DNA of 64,000 nt, taken from positions 62,001 to 126,000 of the forward strand of contig NZ_FNVB01000013.1 in NCBI RefSeq assembly GCF_900108315.1, read 5' to 3'. The translations under genes and the position numbers were made by a program. Origin of the DNA: Saccharopolyspora kobensis (GTDB taxonomy: Bacteria > Actinomycetota > Actinomycetes > Mycobacteriales > Pseudonocardiaceae). Under the pieces are notes generated by a model. The model was not told where the DNA came from. It searched no databases and saw nothing but the letters and a program-made list of their open reading frames with translations. Shown here piece after piece: positions 42,157 to 51,544 of the stretch; position 1 is the first letter of the stretch; every line of letters begins with the position of its first letter.

Positions 42157-44382
42157 ATGCTTGATTCCGGCAGCAGTCCGCCCCGCGAGCCGATGCTGGC
42201 GAGGCTCGGCCGGTTCGTGATCCGACGTCGCTGGCCGGTGCTGGCCGCGAGCCTCGTCATCTTCGCGGTTGCCCTGCTCAGCGCCGCAGGCGCGCTGAGC
42301 GCGCTGTCGCTGTCCCGTTTCGAAGCTCCGGGCAGCGAGTCGTTGGTGGCCGCCGAGGTGCTCGAGCGCGAGTTCGGCACTGGAGGGCCGAACATGGCCC
42401 TGCTGGTGACGGCCAAGAGCGGGGACGTCGACGACCCGGCCGTGGTCGCGGCAGGACTCGCGCTGACCCGCGAGCTGGCCGCGCGCCCCGAAGTGGCCGA
42501 AGCCGGCTCCTACTGGTCGCGCGGAGCGAGCCCGGCGCTGAAGAGCGCAGACGGCGCGCAGGCGCTCGTCTTGGCGCGAGTGCCGGGCGACGCCACGCAG
42601 ACGCGTGGCATCCTCGGCGAGCTCTCACCGCAGTTCACCAAGGACGACAGCCACATCGCGGTCGGTGTCGGCGGGCGGGAGGAGGTCTTCCGGCAGGTCG
42701 GGGCGCAGGCGGGGCAGGACTTCGTCCGGGCCGAGATGCTGATCTTCCCGATGGTGTTCGTGCTGCTCGTCCTGGTGTTCCGCGGGTTCGCGGCCGCACT
42801 GCTCACGCTGGGCACCGGCGTGTTCGCGATGGTGAGCACGGTGGCGGCGCTGCGGTTGACGGCCACGGTCACCGAAGTTTCCACCTTCGCGCTCAACATC
42901 ACCCTCGCGATGGGCCTGGGGCTCGGCGTCGACTACTGCCTGTTCATCATCAACCGCTTCAGGGAAGGGCTGCGCGCAGGCGTTTCGCCGCACCAGGCGA
43001 TCGTCGTCAGCATGCAGACCGCCGGGCGGACGGTGCTGTTCAGCGGCCTCACCGTGGCGATCTCGCTGTTGGGCCTGCTGCTGTTCCCGTTCCCCTTCCT
43101 CCGGTCGTTCGCCTACGCGGGCTTCTTCGTGGTGCTGTTCAGCATCGTCGGGGTGCTCTTCACCCTGCCCGCGGCGCTGGCCGTGGTCGGCGGCCGCATC
43201 GGTGCCGGGGTGCGCGGGCGCAGTCCGCGCGGCGGACAGGGCTTCTGGCACCGCACGGCGATCACCGTGATGCGGCGCCCGGCCACCTTCGGCGGCGCGG
43301 TGGTCGCGGTGCTGCTGCTGCTCGGCTCGCCGATCCTGGGCCTCCGGTTCGGGCTGCCCGACGACCGGGTCCTGCCACCGGAGGCATCGAGCAGGCAGGT
43401 GTCGGAGGAGATCCGGGCCAACTTCGGAATCGAGGAATCCGACGCCGTCCACCTGATCGCAGCCGACGTCGGTGCCCCGGACGCGCTGCGCGGTCAGGTC
43501 GACTCGTACGCCACCGCGCTGTCGCGAGTGGAGGGAGTGGCGCAGGTCGACACGATGCTCGGCCGGTACGCCGACGGTGAGTTCCGGCCGGCCGACCCGG
43601 TCGAGCACGACCGGTTCACCAGCGACACCGGGACCTGGCTGTCGGTGGTGCCCGAAACGGCGGTGATGGAGGCCGATCCGCTGGGGTTCGTGCAGGACGT
43701 CCGCGACGTCCCCCCGCCGTTCGCCGTGCAGGTGGGCGGGTATCCCGCCGAACTGTCGGACTTCCGGCAAGCGATGCTGGAGCGGTTGCCGCTGGTGCTG
43801 TCGGTCATCTTCGGCATCACGTTCGTCATCCTGTTCCTGATGACCGGAAGCCTGGTGCTGCCGCTGAAGGCCACCCTGCTGAACCTGCTGAGTCTGACCA
43901 TGATGTTCGGCGCGCTGGTGTGGATCTTCCAGCAGGGCAACCTGTCCGGGATCCTCGGGTTCACCGCGACCGGAACGCTGGAAACCAGCATCCCGATCCT
44001 GATGTTCTGCATCGCCTACGGGCTGTCGATGGACTACGAGGTGTTCATGATGTCCAGGATCAAGGAGGAGTACGACCGGACCGGCGACAACGAGACGGCG
44101 GTCGCGGTGGCCATCGAGCGCAGCGCGCCGCTGATCACGGCGGCTGCGGCCATCCTCGCCGTGTCCTTCGCGACGTACGCGTCCTCCGGCGTGATCTTCC
44201 TGAAGATGCTCGGGGTCGGGCTGGCGCTGGCCGTGCTGGTCGATGCGACGCTGATCCGAGCGGTTCTGGTGCCCGCGTTCATGCGGCTGGCCGGCGCCGC
44301 GAACTGGTGGGCCCCGGCGCCGCTGAAGCGGATTCACACCCGCTTCGGGATCAGCGAGTCCGGCCCGGCCCCGGTCGGGTGA
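42157..44382 (+). CDS. MMPL-family RND transporter
   Basis: The 741-residue protein has twelve membrane helices in two RND halves and two large periplasm-side loops. Diagnostic segments are LGLGVDYCLFIINRFREGL (near residue 265) and YGLSMDYEVFMMSRIKEEYD (near 625), the paired D-Y motifs of MmpL-type proton relay. Members export lipids or drugs across the cytoplasmic membrane. The ATG at 42157 is preceded by GGAGAAGG. Two tandem operators lie upstream and a convergent TetR gene follows 29 bp after the stop, so a TetR-repressed exporter is likely. Confidence 0.95.
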   Translation: MLDSGSSPPREPMLARLGRFVIRRRWPVLAASLVIFAVALLSAAGALSALSLSRFEAPGSESLVAAEVLEREFGTGGPNMALLVTAKSGDVDDPAVVAAGLALTRELAARPEVAEAGSYWSRGASPALKSADGAQALVLARVPGDATQTRGILGELSPQFTKDDSHIAVGVGGREEVFRQVGAQAGQDFVRAEMLIFPMVFVLLVLVFRGFAAALLTLGTGVFAMVSTVAALRLTATVTEVSTFALNITLAMGLGLGVDYCLFIINRFREGLRAGVSPHQAIVVSMQTAGRTVLFSGLTVAISLLGLLLFPFPFLRSFAYAGFFVVLFSIVGVLFTLPAALAVVGGRIGAGVRGRSPRGGQGFWHRTAITVMRRPATFGGAVVAVLLLLGSPILGLRFGLPDDRVLPPEASSRQVSEEIRANFGIEESDAVHLIAADVGAPDALRGQVDSYATALSRVEGVAQVDTMLGRYADGEFRPADPVEHDRFTSDTGTWLSVVPETAVMEADPLGFVQDVRDVPPPFAVQVGGYPAELSDFRQAMLERLPLVLSVIFGITFVILFLMTGSLVLPLKATLLNLLSLTMMFGALVWIFQQGNLSGILGFTATGTLETSIPILMFCIAYGLSMDYEVFMMSRIKEEYDRTGDNETAVAVAIERSAPLITAAAAILAVSFATYASSGVIFLKMLGVGLALAVLVDATLIRAVLVPAFMRLAGAANWWAPAPLKRIHTRFGISESGPAPVG

Positions 44383-44411
44383 TGTCCGGGCTCGCGGGCG
44401 GACTGCCCGGA

Positions 44412-45017
44412 TCATGCGCCGATCAGGGGCTCCAGGTGGTCGTGGAAGATCCGCTTGAGGTCGCCGAGCACGGCAGATCGCTCCGGGCCCGATGACGAGG
44501 TGATCAACGGCAGCGCGCCCCGGAACACCCCGACCAGCAGTCGGGCCGTGCGAATCCGCTGGTCCCGCGGCAGTCCCGGGGCGCGCGCCGCGAAGATCGC
44601 GCTCAGCCGGTCGATCACCGCTTCACTGATGTGCAGGGGTTTGCGGGCCACCTCGTCCGGTGTGTTGAACAGAGCCTGGAACCCCGGGTTCGACAGGTTG
44701 AAGTCGATCATCGGATCCAGGATGGAGTCGATCAGCTCGGTGAGCGGGAGACTCGCGTTCTCCGCGGCGAACGCGGTGCGGTGCGCCTCCTGCAACTGCC
44801 GCAGGTACCGCTCGGCGAGGGCCCGGGCGATCTCCTCCTTGTTCGGGAAGAACTGGTAGAGCGAACCAGGGGAGGACCCCGCTCGGGACGCGATCGCGTT
44901 GGTGGTGGCAGCGGCGTAGCCGACTTCCCCGAACACCTCGGCCGCGGCGTCCAGCAGCAGCTCGATGCGCCGCTCGCCCCGCGCCTGCCGCCGCCGCTGC
45001 TGCTGCTGGTCCGTCAT
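44412..45017 (-). CDS. TetR-family transcriptional regulator
   Basis: The 201-residue protein has a Gln/Arg-rich N-terminal tail, then the TetR HTH (LLLDAAAEVFGEVGYAAATT, then ASRAGSSPGSLYQFFPNKEE). The C-terminal domain is of the type linked to lipid or drug ligands. GGAGG lies 7 nt before the ATG. It converges with the MMPL gene and is divergent from fadA, so it could control either. Tandem sites before the MMPL gene are of typical TetR form, whereas the palindrome before fadA is shared with distant fatty-acid loci. Confidence 0.94.
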   Translation of the reverse strand: MTDQQQQRRRQARGERRIELLLDAAAEVFGEVGYAAATTNAIASRAGSSPGSLYQFFPNKEEIARALAERYLRQLQEAHRTAFAAENASLPLTELIDSILDPMIDFNLSNPGFQALFNTPDEVARKPLHISEAVIDRLSAIFAARAPGLPRDQRIRTARLLVGVFRGALPLITSSSGPERSAVLGDLKRIFHDHLEPLIGA

Positions 45018-45077
45018 CCCGTCACCTCCTCCGCCGACACTAACCTGCGCGGAGTCGCGGCCGGTGCGGGCTGCGGA

Positions 45078-45101
45078 TGACAGGAAGGTTCCCATGCTGT
45101 C
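45078..45101 (+). repeat. intergenic repeat cluster 14: single forward copy
   Basis: One copy with tail ATGCTGTC in the divergent promoter region between the TetR gene and fadA, 48 bp before operator C. Confidence 0.9.
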
Positions 45102-45149
45102 ACGCGTCGGGCTGGAACCGGTCGAGATGGCGGTGCGACAGCCATTGAC

Positions 45150-45170
45150 TGTGACAGCATTGGTGTCACA
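45150..45170. promoter_or_regulatory. operator-like palindrome C, upstream of fadA
   Basis: The plus strand reads TGTGACAGCATT then GGTGTCACA, with 7-bp perfect arms TGTGACA/TGTCACA. It lies 43-63 bp before the fadA ATG. It is the same element as sites A and B in inverted orientation. Confidence 0.75.
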
Positions 45171-45212
45171 CTCTGAGTGGAGTACCTGCCGCAACGAGGA
45201 GGCACGCCGCAC

Positions 45213-46427
45213 ATGTCCGAGGCGTTCGTCTACGACGCGATCCGCACACCGCGCGGTCGCGGCAAGAAAACCGGGTCGCTGCACGGGGTCAAACCGATCA
45301 GCCTGGTCGTGGGCCTCATCCAGGAGCTGCAGCGCCGTCATCCCGAGTTGGATCCCGCGCTGATCGACGACGTCGTGCTCGGCGTCGTCTCGCCGGTCTC
45401 CGACCAGGGCGGCGACATCGCCAAGACCGCCGCGCTGGCCGCCGGGCTGCCGGAGACGGTCAGCGGCGTGCAGCTCAACCGCTTCTGCGCCTCGGGCCTG
45501 GAGGCCGTCAACATCGCCGCGCAGAAGGTGCGCTCCGGCTGGGAGGACGCCGTGCTGGCCGGCGGCGTCGAGTCCATGTCGCGGGTGCCGATGGGCTCCG
45601 ACGGCGGCGCCTGGGCGCTGGACCCCGAGACGAACTACGACACGGCGTTCGTGCCGCAGGGCATCGGCGCCGACCTCATCGCCACCATCGAGGGTTTCGA
45701 CCGGACCACGGTGGACGCCTACGCCGCGGAGTCGCAGACCCGCGCCGCCAAGGCCTGGGCCGACGGCCGATTCGCCCGCTCCGTGGTGCCGGTCAGCGAC
45801 CGCAACGGCCAGGTCGTCCTGGACCGCGACGAGCACATCCGCGCGAACACCACCACCGACAGCCTAGGCGGGCTGAAGTCGTCCTTCGCCGACATCGGCG
45901 AGCTCGGCGGGTTCGACGCCGTGGCGCTGCAGAAGTACCACTGGATCGAACGCATCGATCACGTGCACACGGCGGGCAACTCCTCTGGCATCGTCGACGG
46001 CGCGGCCCTCGCCCTGATCGGCAGCGAAGCGCTCGGCGAGCGCACCGGTCTGCGCCCGCGCGCCCGCATCGTCGCCGCCGCGCTCAGCGGTGCCGACCCG
46101 ACGATCATGCTGACCGGCCCCGGACCGGCCGTGCGCAAGGCCCTGGCCAAGGCCGAGCTGAGCATCGACCAGATCGACCTGGTGGAGATCAACGAGGCCT
46201 TCGCCGCCGTCCCGCTGAAGTTCATGAAGGAGTTCGGCGTCAGCCACGAGAAGGTCAACGTCAACGGCGGTGCGATCGCGATGGGACACCCGCTGGGCGC
46301 CACCGGGGCGATGATCCTGGGCACCCTGATCGACGAGCTGGAGCGCCGAAACCAGCGCTACGGCCTGGCCACGCTGTGCATCGGCGGCGGCATGGGGATC
46401 GCGACGATCGTGGAACGCATCGGCTGA
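45213..46427 (+). CDS. fadA: acetyl-CoA acyltransferase (3-ketoacyl-CoA thiolase)
   Basis: The 404-residue protein has the thiolase active-site Cys in [12 protein letters not shown] (near residue 92), the NEAFA motif, the His in [15 protein letters not shown] and the second Cys in TLCIGGGMG. It cleaves 3-ketoacyl-CoA to acetyl-CoA and a shortened acyl-CoA. GAGGAGG precedes the ATG by 9 nt. It is 14 bp before fadB, and the two subunits should form the trifunctional beta-oxidation complex. Palindrome C is its probable operator. Confidence 0.97.
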   Translation: MSEAFVYDAIRTPRGRGKKTGSLHGVKPISLVVGLIQELQRRHPELDPALIDDVVLGVVSPVSDQGGDIAKTAALAAGLPETVSGVQLNRFCASGLEAVNIAAQKVRSGWEDAVLAGGVESMSRVPMGSDGGAWALDPETNYDTAFVPQGIGADLIATIEGFDRTTVDAYAAESQTRAAKAWADGRFARSVVPVSDRNGQVVLDRDEHIRANTTTDSLGGLKSSFADIGELGGFDAVALQKYHWIERIDHVHTAGNSSGIVDGAALALIGSEALGERTGLRPRARIVAAALSGADPTIMLTGPGPAVRKALAKAELSIDQIDLVEINEAFAAVPLKFMKEFGVSHEKVNVNGGAIAMGHPLGATGAMILGTLIDELERRNQRYGLATLCIGGGMGIATIVERIG

Positions 46428-46441
46428 AGGACACATCACAC

Positions 46442-48655
46442 ATGAGCGAGCAGAACACCATCCGCTGGTCCTCCGACGCCGACGGCATCGTCGTGCTGAC
46501 CCTGGACGACCCGCAGCAGCAGGCCAACACCATGAACGAGCGCTACCAGCGCAGCATGGACGAAACCCTGCAGCGGCTGGAGAACGAGCGCGAGAACATC
46601 TCCGGGGTCGTCATCACCTCCGCGAAGAGCACCTTCTTCGCCGGCGGTGACCTGCGCGAACTCGTCCAGGCGCGCCCCGGCGACGCCGCGCGCGTCACCG
46701 AGACCACCACCAACGTCAAGAAGCAGCTGCGCCGGCTGGAAACCCTCGGCGTCCCGGTCGTGGCGGCGCTCAACGGCACCGCGCTCGGCGGCGGCCTGGA
46801 GATCGCGCTGGCCTGCCACCACCGCATCGCGCTGAACGACCCCAAGGCCCGCTTCGGATTCCCCGAGGTGACCCTCGGCCTGCTGCCCGGCGCGGGCGGC
46901 GTGGTCCGCTCGGTGCGGATGCTGGGCATCGCCGACGCGCTGCTCAACGTGCTGCTGCAGGGGCAGCGGCTGCGCCCGGAGAAGGCCGCGAAGATCGGCA
47001 TCGTCGACGAGCTGGTCGACACGCCCGAGCAGCTGCTGGCCCGCGCCAAGGAGTGGATCAAGGCCAACCCCGACGCGGTCCAGCCGTGGGACAAGCCCGG
47101 CCACAAGATCCCCGGCGGCACCCCGTCGAACCCGAAGTTCGCCGCCAACCTCCCCGCGTTCCCCGCGAACCTGCGCAAGCAGCTCAAGGGCGCCCCGCTG
47201 CCCGCGCCGAAGAACATCATGGCCGCCGCGGTCGAGGGCGCGCAGGTCGACTTCGACACCGCGCTGACCATCGAGGGCCGCTACTTCGTGGAGCTCGTGT
47301 GCGGGCAGACCGCCAAGAACATGAGCAAGGCGTTCTTCTTCGACCTGCAGCACATCAACTCCGGCGGCAGCCGCCCGTCCGGTGAACCCACCTGGCAGGC
47401 CAAGAAGGTCGCCGTCCTCGGCGGCGGCATGATGGGCGCCGGCATCGCCTACGTCTGCGCCAAGGCCGGCATGCAGGTGGTGCTCAAGGACATCTCCCTC
47501 GAAGCCGCCGAGAAGGGCAAGGACTACTCGGTGAAGCTGGAGGAGAAGGCCATCTCCCGGGGCCGCTCCACCCGCGAGAAGTCCGACGCGCTGCTGGCCC
47601 GCATCACGCCCACCGACCAGCTGGAACCGCTGTCCGGCTGCGACCTGGTGATCGAAGCGGTCTTCGAGGACACCAAGCTCAAGCACCAGGTCTACGGCGA
47701 GGTCCAGGACGTCGTCGACGGTGACGCGCTGATCGCCTCCAACACCTCGACGCTGCCCATCACCGGGCTCGCCGAGGGCGTGCGCCGCCGCGAGGACTTC
47801 ATCGGCCTGCACTTCTTCTCCCCGGTGGACAAGATGCCGCTGGTGGAGATCATCTGCGGCGAGCACACCAGCGACAAGGCGCTGGCCCGCGCCTTCGACG
47901 TGGTGCAGCAGATCAAGAAGACGCCGATCGTGGTCAACGACAGCCGCGGCTTCTTCACCAGCCGGGTCATCGGCACCTTCCTCAACGAGGGCGTGTCGAT
48001 GCTCGCCGAGGGCATCCACCCGGCGTCGATCGAGCAGGCCTCGGCGCAGGCCGGATTCCCGGCGCCGGTGCTGCAGCTGTTCGACGAGCTCACCTTCACC
48101 CTGCCGCGCAAGATCCGCGACGAGAGCCGCCGCGCTGTCGAGGCGGCAGGCGGCACCTGGACGCCGCACCCGGCCGAGCAGGTGCTGGACCGGATGATCG
48201 ACGAGTTCGACCGCAAGGGCCGCTCCAGCGGAGCCGGTTTCTACGACTACGCCGACGGCAAGCGCACCGGTCTGTGGCCGGGCCTGGTCGAGCACTTCGG
48301 CACCGACCGCGACCCGTCCGAAGTGGACATCGCGGACCTCCGGGAGCGGATGCTGTTCGTGGAGGCGCTGGAAACCGTCAAGTGCTTCGACGAAGGCGTG
48401 CTGCGCTCGGTGCCGGACGCCAACATCGGCTCGATCTTCGGCATCGGCTTCCCGGCCTGGACCGGCGGTGTCGTGCAGTACATGAACGGCTACCCCGGCG
48501 GCCTGGCCGGATTCGTGGCCCGCGCCCGGGAACTGGCCGACCGCTACGGGCCCCGCTTCGACCCGCCCGCCTCCCTGGTGAAGCGAGCCGAAGCAGGTGA
48601 GCCCTTCGACATCGGCGAACCGGACGAGGGGGTCGTCTCCGCCACCGCGGCGTGA
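46442..48655 (+). CDS. fadB: fatty-acid oxidation complex alpha subunit (enoyl-CoA hydratase / 3-hydroxyacyl-CoA dehydrogenase)
   Basis: The 737-residue protein has an N-terminal crotonase domain (ALNGTALGGGLEIALACHH; PEVTLGLLPGAGGVVRS) and, from about residue 320, a 3-hydroxyacyl-CoA dehydrogenase domain (VAVLGGGMMGAGIAYVCAKA; IGLHFFSPVDKMPLVEII; VVNDSRGFFTSR). It performs hydration and NAD-dependent oxidation in beta-oxidation, in complex with FadA. A weak GAAGGA lies 11 nt before the ATG; coupling to fadA is likely. Confidence 0.97.
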   Translation: MSEQNTIRWSSDADGIVVLTLDDPQQQANTMNERYQRSMDETLQRLENERENISGVVITSAKSTFFAGGDLRELVQARPGDAARVTETTTNVKKQLRRLETLGVPVVAALNGTALGGGLEIALACHHRIALNDPKARFGFPEVTLGLLPGAGGVVRSVRMLGIADALLNVLLQGQRLRPEKAAKIGIVDELVDTPEQLLARAKEWIKANPDAVQPWDKPGHKIPGGTPSNPKFAANLPAFPANLRKQLKGAPLPAPKNIMAAAVEGAQVDFDTALTIEGRYFVELVCGQTAKNMSKAFFFDLQHINSGGSRPSGEPTWQAKKVAVLGGGMMGAGIAYVCAKAGMQVVLKDISLEAAEKGKDYSVKLEEKAISRGRSTREKSDALLARITPTDQLEPLSGCDLVIEAVFEDTKLKHQVYGEVQDVVDGDALIASNTSTLPITGLAEGVRRREDFIGLHFFSPVDKMPLVEIICGEHTSDKALARAFDVVQQIKKTPIVVNDSRGFFTSRVIGTFLNEGVSMLAEGIHPASIEQASAQAGFPAPVLQLFDELTFTLPRKIRDESRRAVEAAGGTWTPHPAEQVLDRMIDEFDRKGRSSGAGFYDYADGKRTGLWPGLVEHFGTDRDPSEVDIADLRERMLFVEALETVKCFDEGVLRSVPDANIGSIFGIGFPAWTGGVVQYMNGYPGGLAGFVARARELADRYGPRFDPPASLVKRAEAGEPFDIGEPDEGVVSATAA

Positions 48656-48698
48656 CCCGCGCCGGGTGGGCGCTCCGGCGCCCACCCGGCACCGCGGT

Positions 48699-49886
48699 CT
48701 ACTCCCGCACCGTCGCGGTGATCGCACCAGCGACCCCGATGACCACTGCGGTGATCACGGCCGTGGTCGGCCACCCGAGCCATTCGGCCGCCGCCGCGCC
48801 GAAGGCGGTGCCGAGACTCCCACCGACGAAGTACACCAGCATGTACGCGCTGTTGAAGCGCGCCGGTGCCGCCGGGTCGATCGAGAGAACGGTGCTCTGA
48901 TTGGCGACCTGAGCGGCGAAGAGACCGGCGTCGAATATCGCAAGGCAGACGAGCGTCACCGCGGTGTCCGCGAGCGCGAACCCAGCGACCGCCGCGGCAA
49001 CCCCGGCCAGCGCCAAGCCCGCCAGGATGACGCGCCTGGCACCCACCCGGTCGGTCCAGGTGCCCGCGACCTGCGTCGCCGGAATGCCCGCCAGACCCGC
49101 CAGGGCGTACCAGCCGATCCGCTCCGCGGAGTAGGAGAACGGGGGCGCGGAAAGAGCCACCGCGATCCCGGCCCACACCGCGCAGAACGCGAAGAACCAC
49201 AGAGCACCGCGGACCGCCGCGATCCGGAGCACGGCGTACCGGACGAACAGGCCCGGTAGCGAACGCAGAACCGCGAGGTAGCCCCGCTCGCTCCCACCCC
49301 GCGCGGCCGGGAGCACCACCGGGCAACACGCGGCGACGACCGCGCAGGCGGCGGCGAACGCGAGAAGCATTCCGCGCCAGCCGATCTCGTCGGTGAGCCA
49401 CCCGCCGACGATCCGGCCCGCGAGAATTCCAGCCGATATCCCAGCGGTCACCACGCCCAGGACCGTCGCGCGTCGATGCGGGGGAGCGAGCCGGCCCGCG
49501 ACCGAGCTGAGCCCCGCGCCCACAGCCGAACAAGCTCCGACCACGCCGATCACCGACCCCAGAACCCACACGTTCCCCACCGCGGCGCTCAGCGCCGACG
49601 CGGCAGCCAGGACTCCGAACTGCGCTGCCAGAACACGCCCCGGCGAACAGCGGTCGACCAGCGGGACGAGGAAGCTGAGCCCGACCAGGTACCCGACCGG
49701 CCCGCAGGCGAGTGCGAACCCGACAGCGGTGACCCGGGAACCCAGCGAAACCGCCACCTCCGCGATCGCGGGCTGCAGCGGGTAGAGAGTCGACGTGCCG
49801 AGAGCGGCCGCGAGGGACATGAACAGCACGACAGGGGTGCGGAGCGGAGAGGCGGTGAGCGTCTTGGCGACAGGATCAGCGTTCAC
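48699..49886 (-). CDS. MFS transporter (DHA1-like, 12 helices)
   Basis: The 395-residue protein has about twelve membrane helices. It has the motif GYLVGLSFLVPLVDRCSPGR in loop 2-3 and RLAPPHRRATVLGVVTAGIS around helices 4-5, as in arabinose-efflux-type permeases of drug-proton antiporters. Substrate unknown. It converges with fadB (43 bp between stops). Repeat cluster 15 lies upstream. Confidence 0.93.
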   Translation of the reverse strand: MNADPVAKTLTASPLRTPVVLFMSLAAALGTSTLYPLQPAIAEVAVSLGSRVTAVGFALACGPVGYLVGLSFLVPLVDRCSPGRVLAAQFGVLAAASALSAAVGNVWVLGSVIGVVGACSAVGAGLSSVAGRLAPPHRRATVLGVVTAGISAGILAGRIVGGWLTDEIGWRGMLLAFAAACAVVAACCPVVLPAARGGSERGYLAVLRSLPGLFVRYAVLRIAAVRGALWFFAFCAVWAGIAVALSAPPFSYSAERIGWYALAGLAGIPATQVAGTWTDRVGARRVILAGLALAGVAAAVAGFALADTAVTLVCLAIFDAGLFAAQVANQSTVLSIDPAAPARFNSAYMLVYFVGGSLGTAFGAAAAEWLGWPTTAVITAVVIGVAGAITATVRE

Positions 49887-50035
49887 AGCGATCGACCGTA
49901 TGAAGCACCGATGCCGGAAGCTGGCGGAAACCCGACGTCACCACCGCCCGTGCGCGCCGGTGCAGCAACGCGACCGGAGCCGATCTCCTGGCAGCACTCC
50001 CGCTGACCGGTGCTCTCCTGCCAGCCCACGTCTGG
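49887..50035. other. upstream region of the MFS gene
   Basis: No gene is seen. It should contain the promoter of the leftward MFS gene. Confidence 0.4.
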
Positions 50036-50134
50036 TGGCAGGAAGGTTCCCATGCTCGCAGCGGGTCGGTGATGACAGGAAGGTTCCCATGCTCGCAGCG
50101 GGTCGGTGGTGACAGGAAGGTTCCCTTCCTCCAC
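50036..50134 (+). repeat. intergenic repeat cluster 15: three forward copies
   Basis: Copies begin at 50036 (TGGCAGGAAGG variant), 50073 and 50110 (tail TTCCTCCA). They lie between the MFS gene and the end of the P450 unit. The bases 50135-50275 have no clear gene. Confidence 0.92.
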
Positions 50135-50275
50135 CGGAGACCAAGAGCTGCGGGGAAGACGCGGTCGTAACCGGGCCCGGAACCACCGCAGGGTGACTGC
50201 GCCAGGTGGATGCTCCAACGTCCACCCGGTGCACACGTCGAACCGACGAGATGGCCTGGCGTTCACCTGCCGGGC

Positions 50276-50323
50276 TCACTGCCTCGCAACCGTGCAGGAC
50301 GTTTCGTCGATGGTGATCGCCAC
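50276..50323 (-). pseudogene. truncated 3Fe-4S ferredoxin-like fragment after the P450
   Basis: Just after the P450 stop is a GTG with GAGGAG upstream, followed by AITIDETSCTVARQ and a TGA. This matches the start of P450-partner ferredoxins (short beta strand, Asp, then Cys-x5-Cys), with the TGA exactly where the second Cys (TGC or TGT) should be. No recognisable ferredoxin sequence continues beyond the stop, so the gene appears decayed or cut. A selenocysteine reading is very unlikely here. Confidence 0.4.
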
Positions 50324-50334
50324 CTCCTCCTCGA

Positions 50335-51528
50335 TCACCAGGTGACGGGCAGTTCCCGCACCCGGTAGAAGACGGCGTTCTCCTCGAACTCCAAGTCCGC
50401 CTGCGGAACAGCCATCCGCAGCCCGGGAACGCGACGCAGCGCGTCGAAGACGATCTGCAGCTCGAGCCGGGCCAGCGACTGGCCCAGGCACTGGTGCGCA
50501 CCGAACCCGAAAGCGACGTGGTGACGTGCTTTCCTGCCGACATCGAGCACGTCCGGCTCCGGGAAGACAGAGGGGTCCCGGTTCGCGGTGCTCTTCACCG
50601 CGATGATGCCCTCGCCCGCCCGGATGAGCTGACCACCGACTTCGACGTCGGCGCGCGCGACCCGACGGGCCTCGGTGTGCGTGATCGAGAGGTAGCGCAG
50701 GAGCTCCTCGACGGCACCGTCGACCAGCGCCGGATCGCCGCTGCGCCGGATCAGCTCCCACTGCTCCGGGTTCGCCAGCAGCGCGGCGAGTCCGAGCGCG
50801 ATCACCGACGCGGTGGTGTCGTGGCCTGCCACCAGCAACAGCTGCCCCGCAACAGCGATCTCCCGCAGCGACATTCCACCGGACGCGTATTGCTCGACGG
50901 CCAGCCTGCTGAGCAGGTCGTCAGACGGCTCGCCGACCTTGGTGGTGATCAAGGCCTCCAGATACGCGTTCAGCTCTTCGCTGGCGGCCACCGCGAGAGC
51001 CGGATCGGCCTGGTCCATGACCAGCGTCTGCGCGACTCCTTGGAAGAAGGCGCGATCGGCATAAGGCACGCCCAGCAGTTCGCAGATCACCAGCGAAGGA
51101 ACCGGCAGCGCGAACGCCGCCACCAGATCGGCCGGATTCGGGCCGCCGAGCATGTCGCTGAGCTGGTCGTCGACGATCCGCTCGATCCGCGGCCGCAGCC
51201 CGGCGATCTTCCGCACCGTGAACTCGGGCGCGAACAGCCGCCGCTGCGCGACGTGCTCCGGCGCATCCATCTGCATCAACGTCCGCATCCGGGAATCGCG
51301 CGCTCGGCTGACCGCGTTCGTGTGCGGGAATCCGGGCTGCCCGGGATCGACGCTGACGCGAGGATCGGCGAGCAACGCCCGCACGTCCGAATAGCGGGTG
51401 ACCACCCACGGCTCGCTGCCGTCCCACAGCTTCACCCGCGAAACCGGTGCTTCCCGGAATCGGCGGACCAGCTCCGGAGGAGGGTCGAAAGGGCACCCCG
51501 CGGCTCGGGACATCGGGAAATCGGACAT
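50335..51528 (-). CDS. cytochrome P450 (class I, CYP105-like)
   Basis: The 397-residue protein has the I-helix oxygen-binding motif LVAGHDTTAS (near residue 230), the ExxR motif (EELLRYLSITHTEARR region) and the haem-ligand loop AFGFGAHQCLGQSLARLELQ, with the proximal Cys near 345. No membrane anchor is present, as usual for bacterial P450s, so it needs a ferredoxin and reductase. The ATG at 51528 has AAAGGAG 5 nt upstream. It starts 16 bp after the DHA2-type MFS gene and is probably cotranscribed, suggesting a natural product or drug as substrate (inference). The normal ferredoxin gene is missing except for a stump. Confidence 0.95.
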   Translation of the reverse strand: MSDFPMSRAAGCPFDPPPELVRRFREAPVSRVKLWDGSEPWVVTRYSDVRALLADPRVSVDPGQPGFPHTNAVSRARDSRMRTLMQMDAPEHVAQRRLFAPEFTVRKIAGLRPRIERIVDDQLSDMLGGPNPADLVAAFALPVPSLVICELLGVPYADRAFFQGVAQTLVMDQADPALAVAASEELNAYLEALITTKVGEPSDDLLSRLAVEQYASGGMSLREIAVAGQLLLVAGHDTTASVIALGLAALLANPEQWELIRRSGDPALVDGAVEELLRYLSITHTEARRVARADVEVGGQLIRAGEGIIAVKSTANRDPSVFPEPDVLDVGRKARHHVAFGFGAHQCLGQSLARLELQIVFDALRRVPGLRMAVPQADLEFEENAVFYRVRELPVTW

Positions 51529-51544
51529 GAGGTCTCCTTTGGAC

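Noticed and set aside
42625-44415. 596-codon minus-strand frame opposite the MMPL gene
   Set aside because: Low-complexity His/Gln/Arg product typical of an antisense frame; the plus strand encodes a complete membrane transporter.
50276-50278. selenocysteine codon in the ferredoxin fragment
   Set aside because: The TGA is at a Cys position, but no plausible ferredoxin sequence continues after it and no insertion element is visible.
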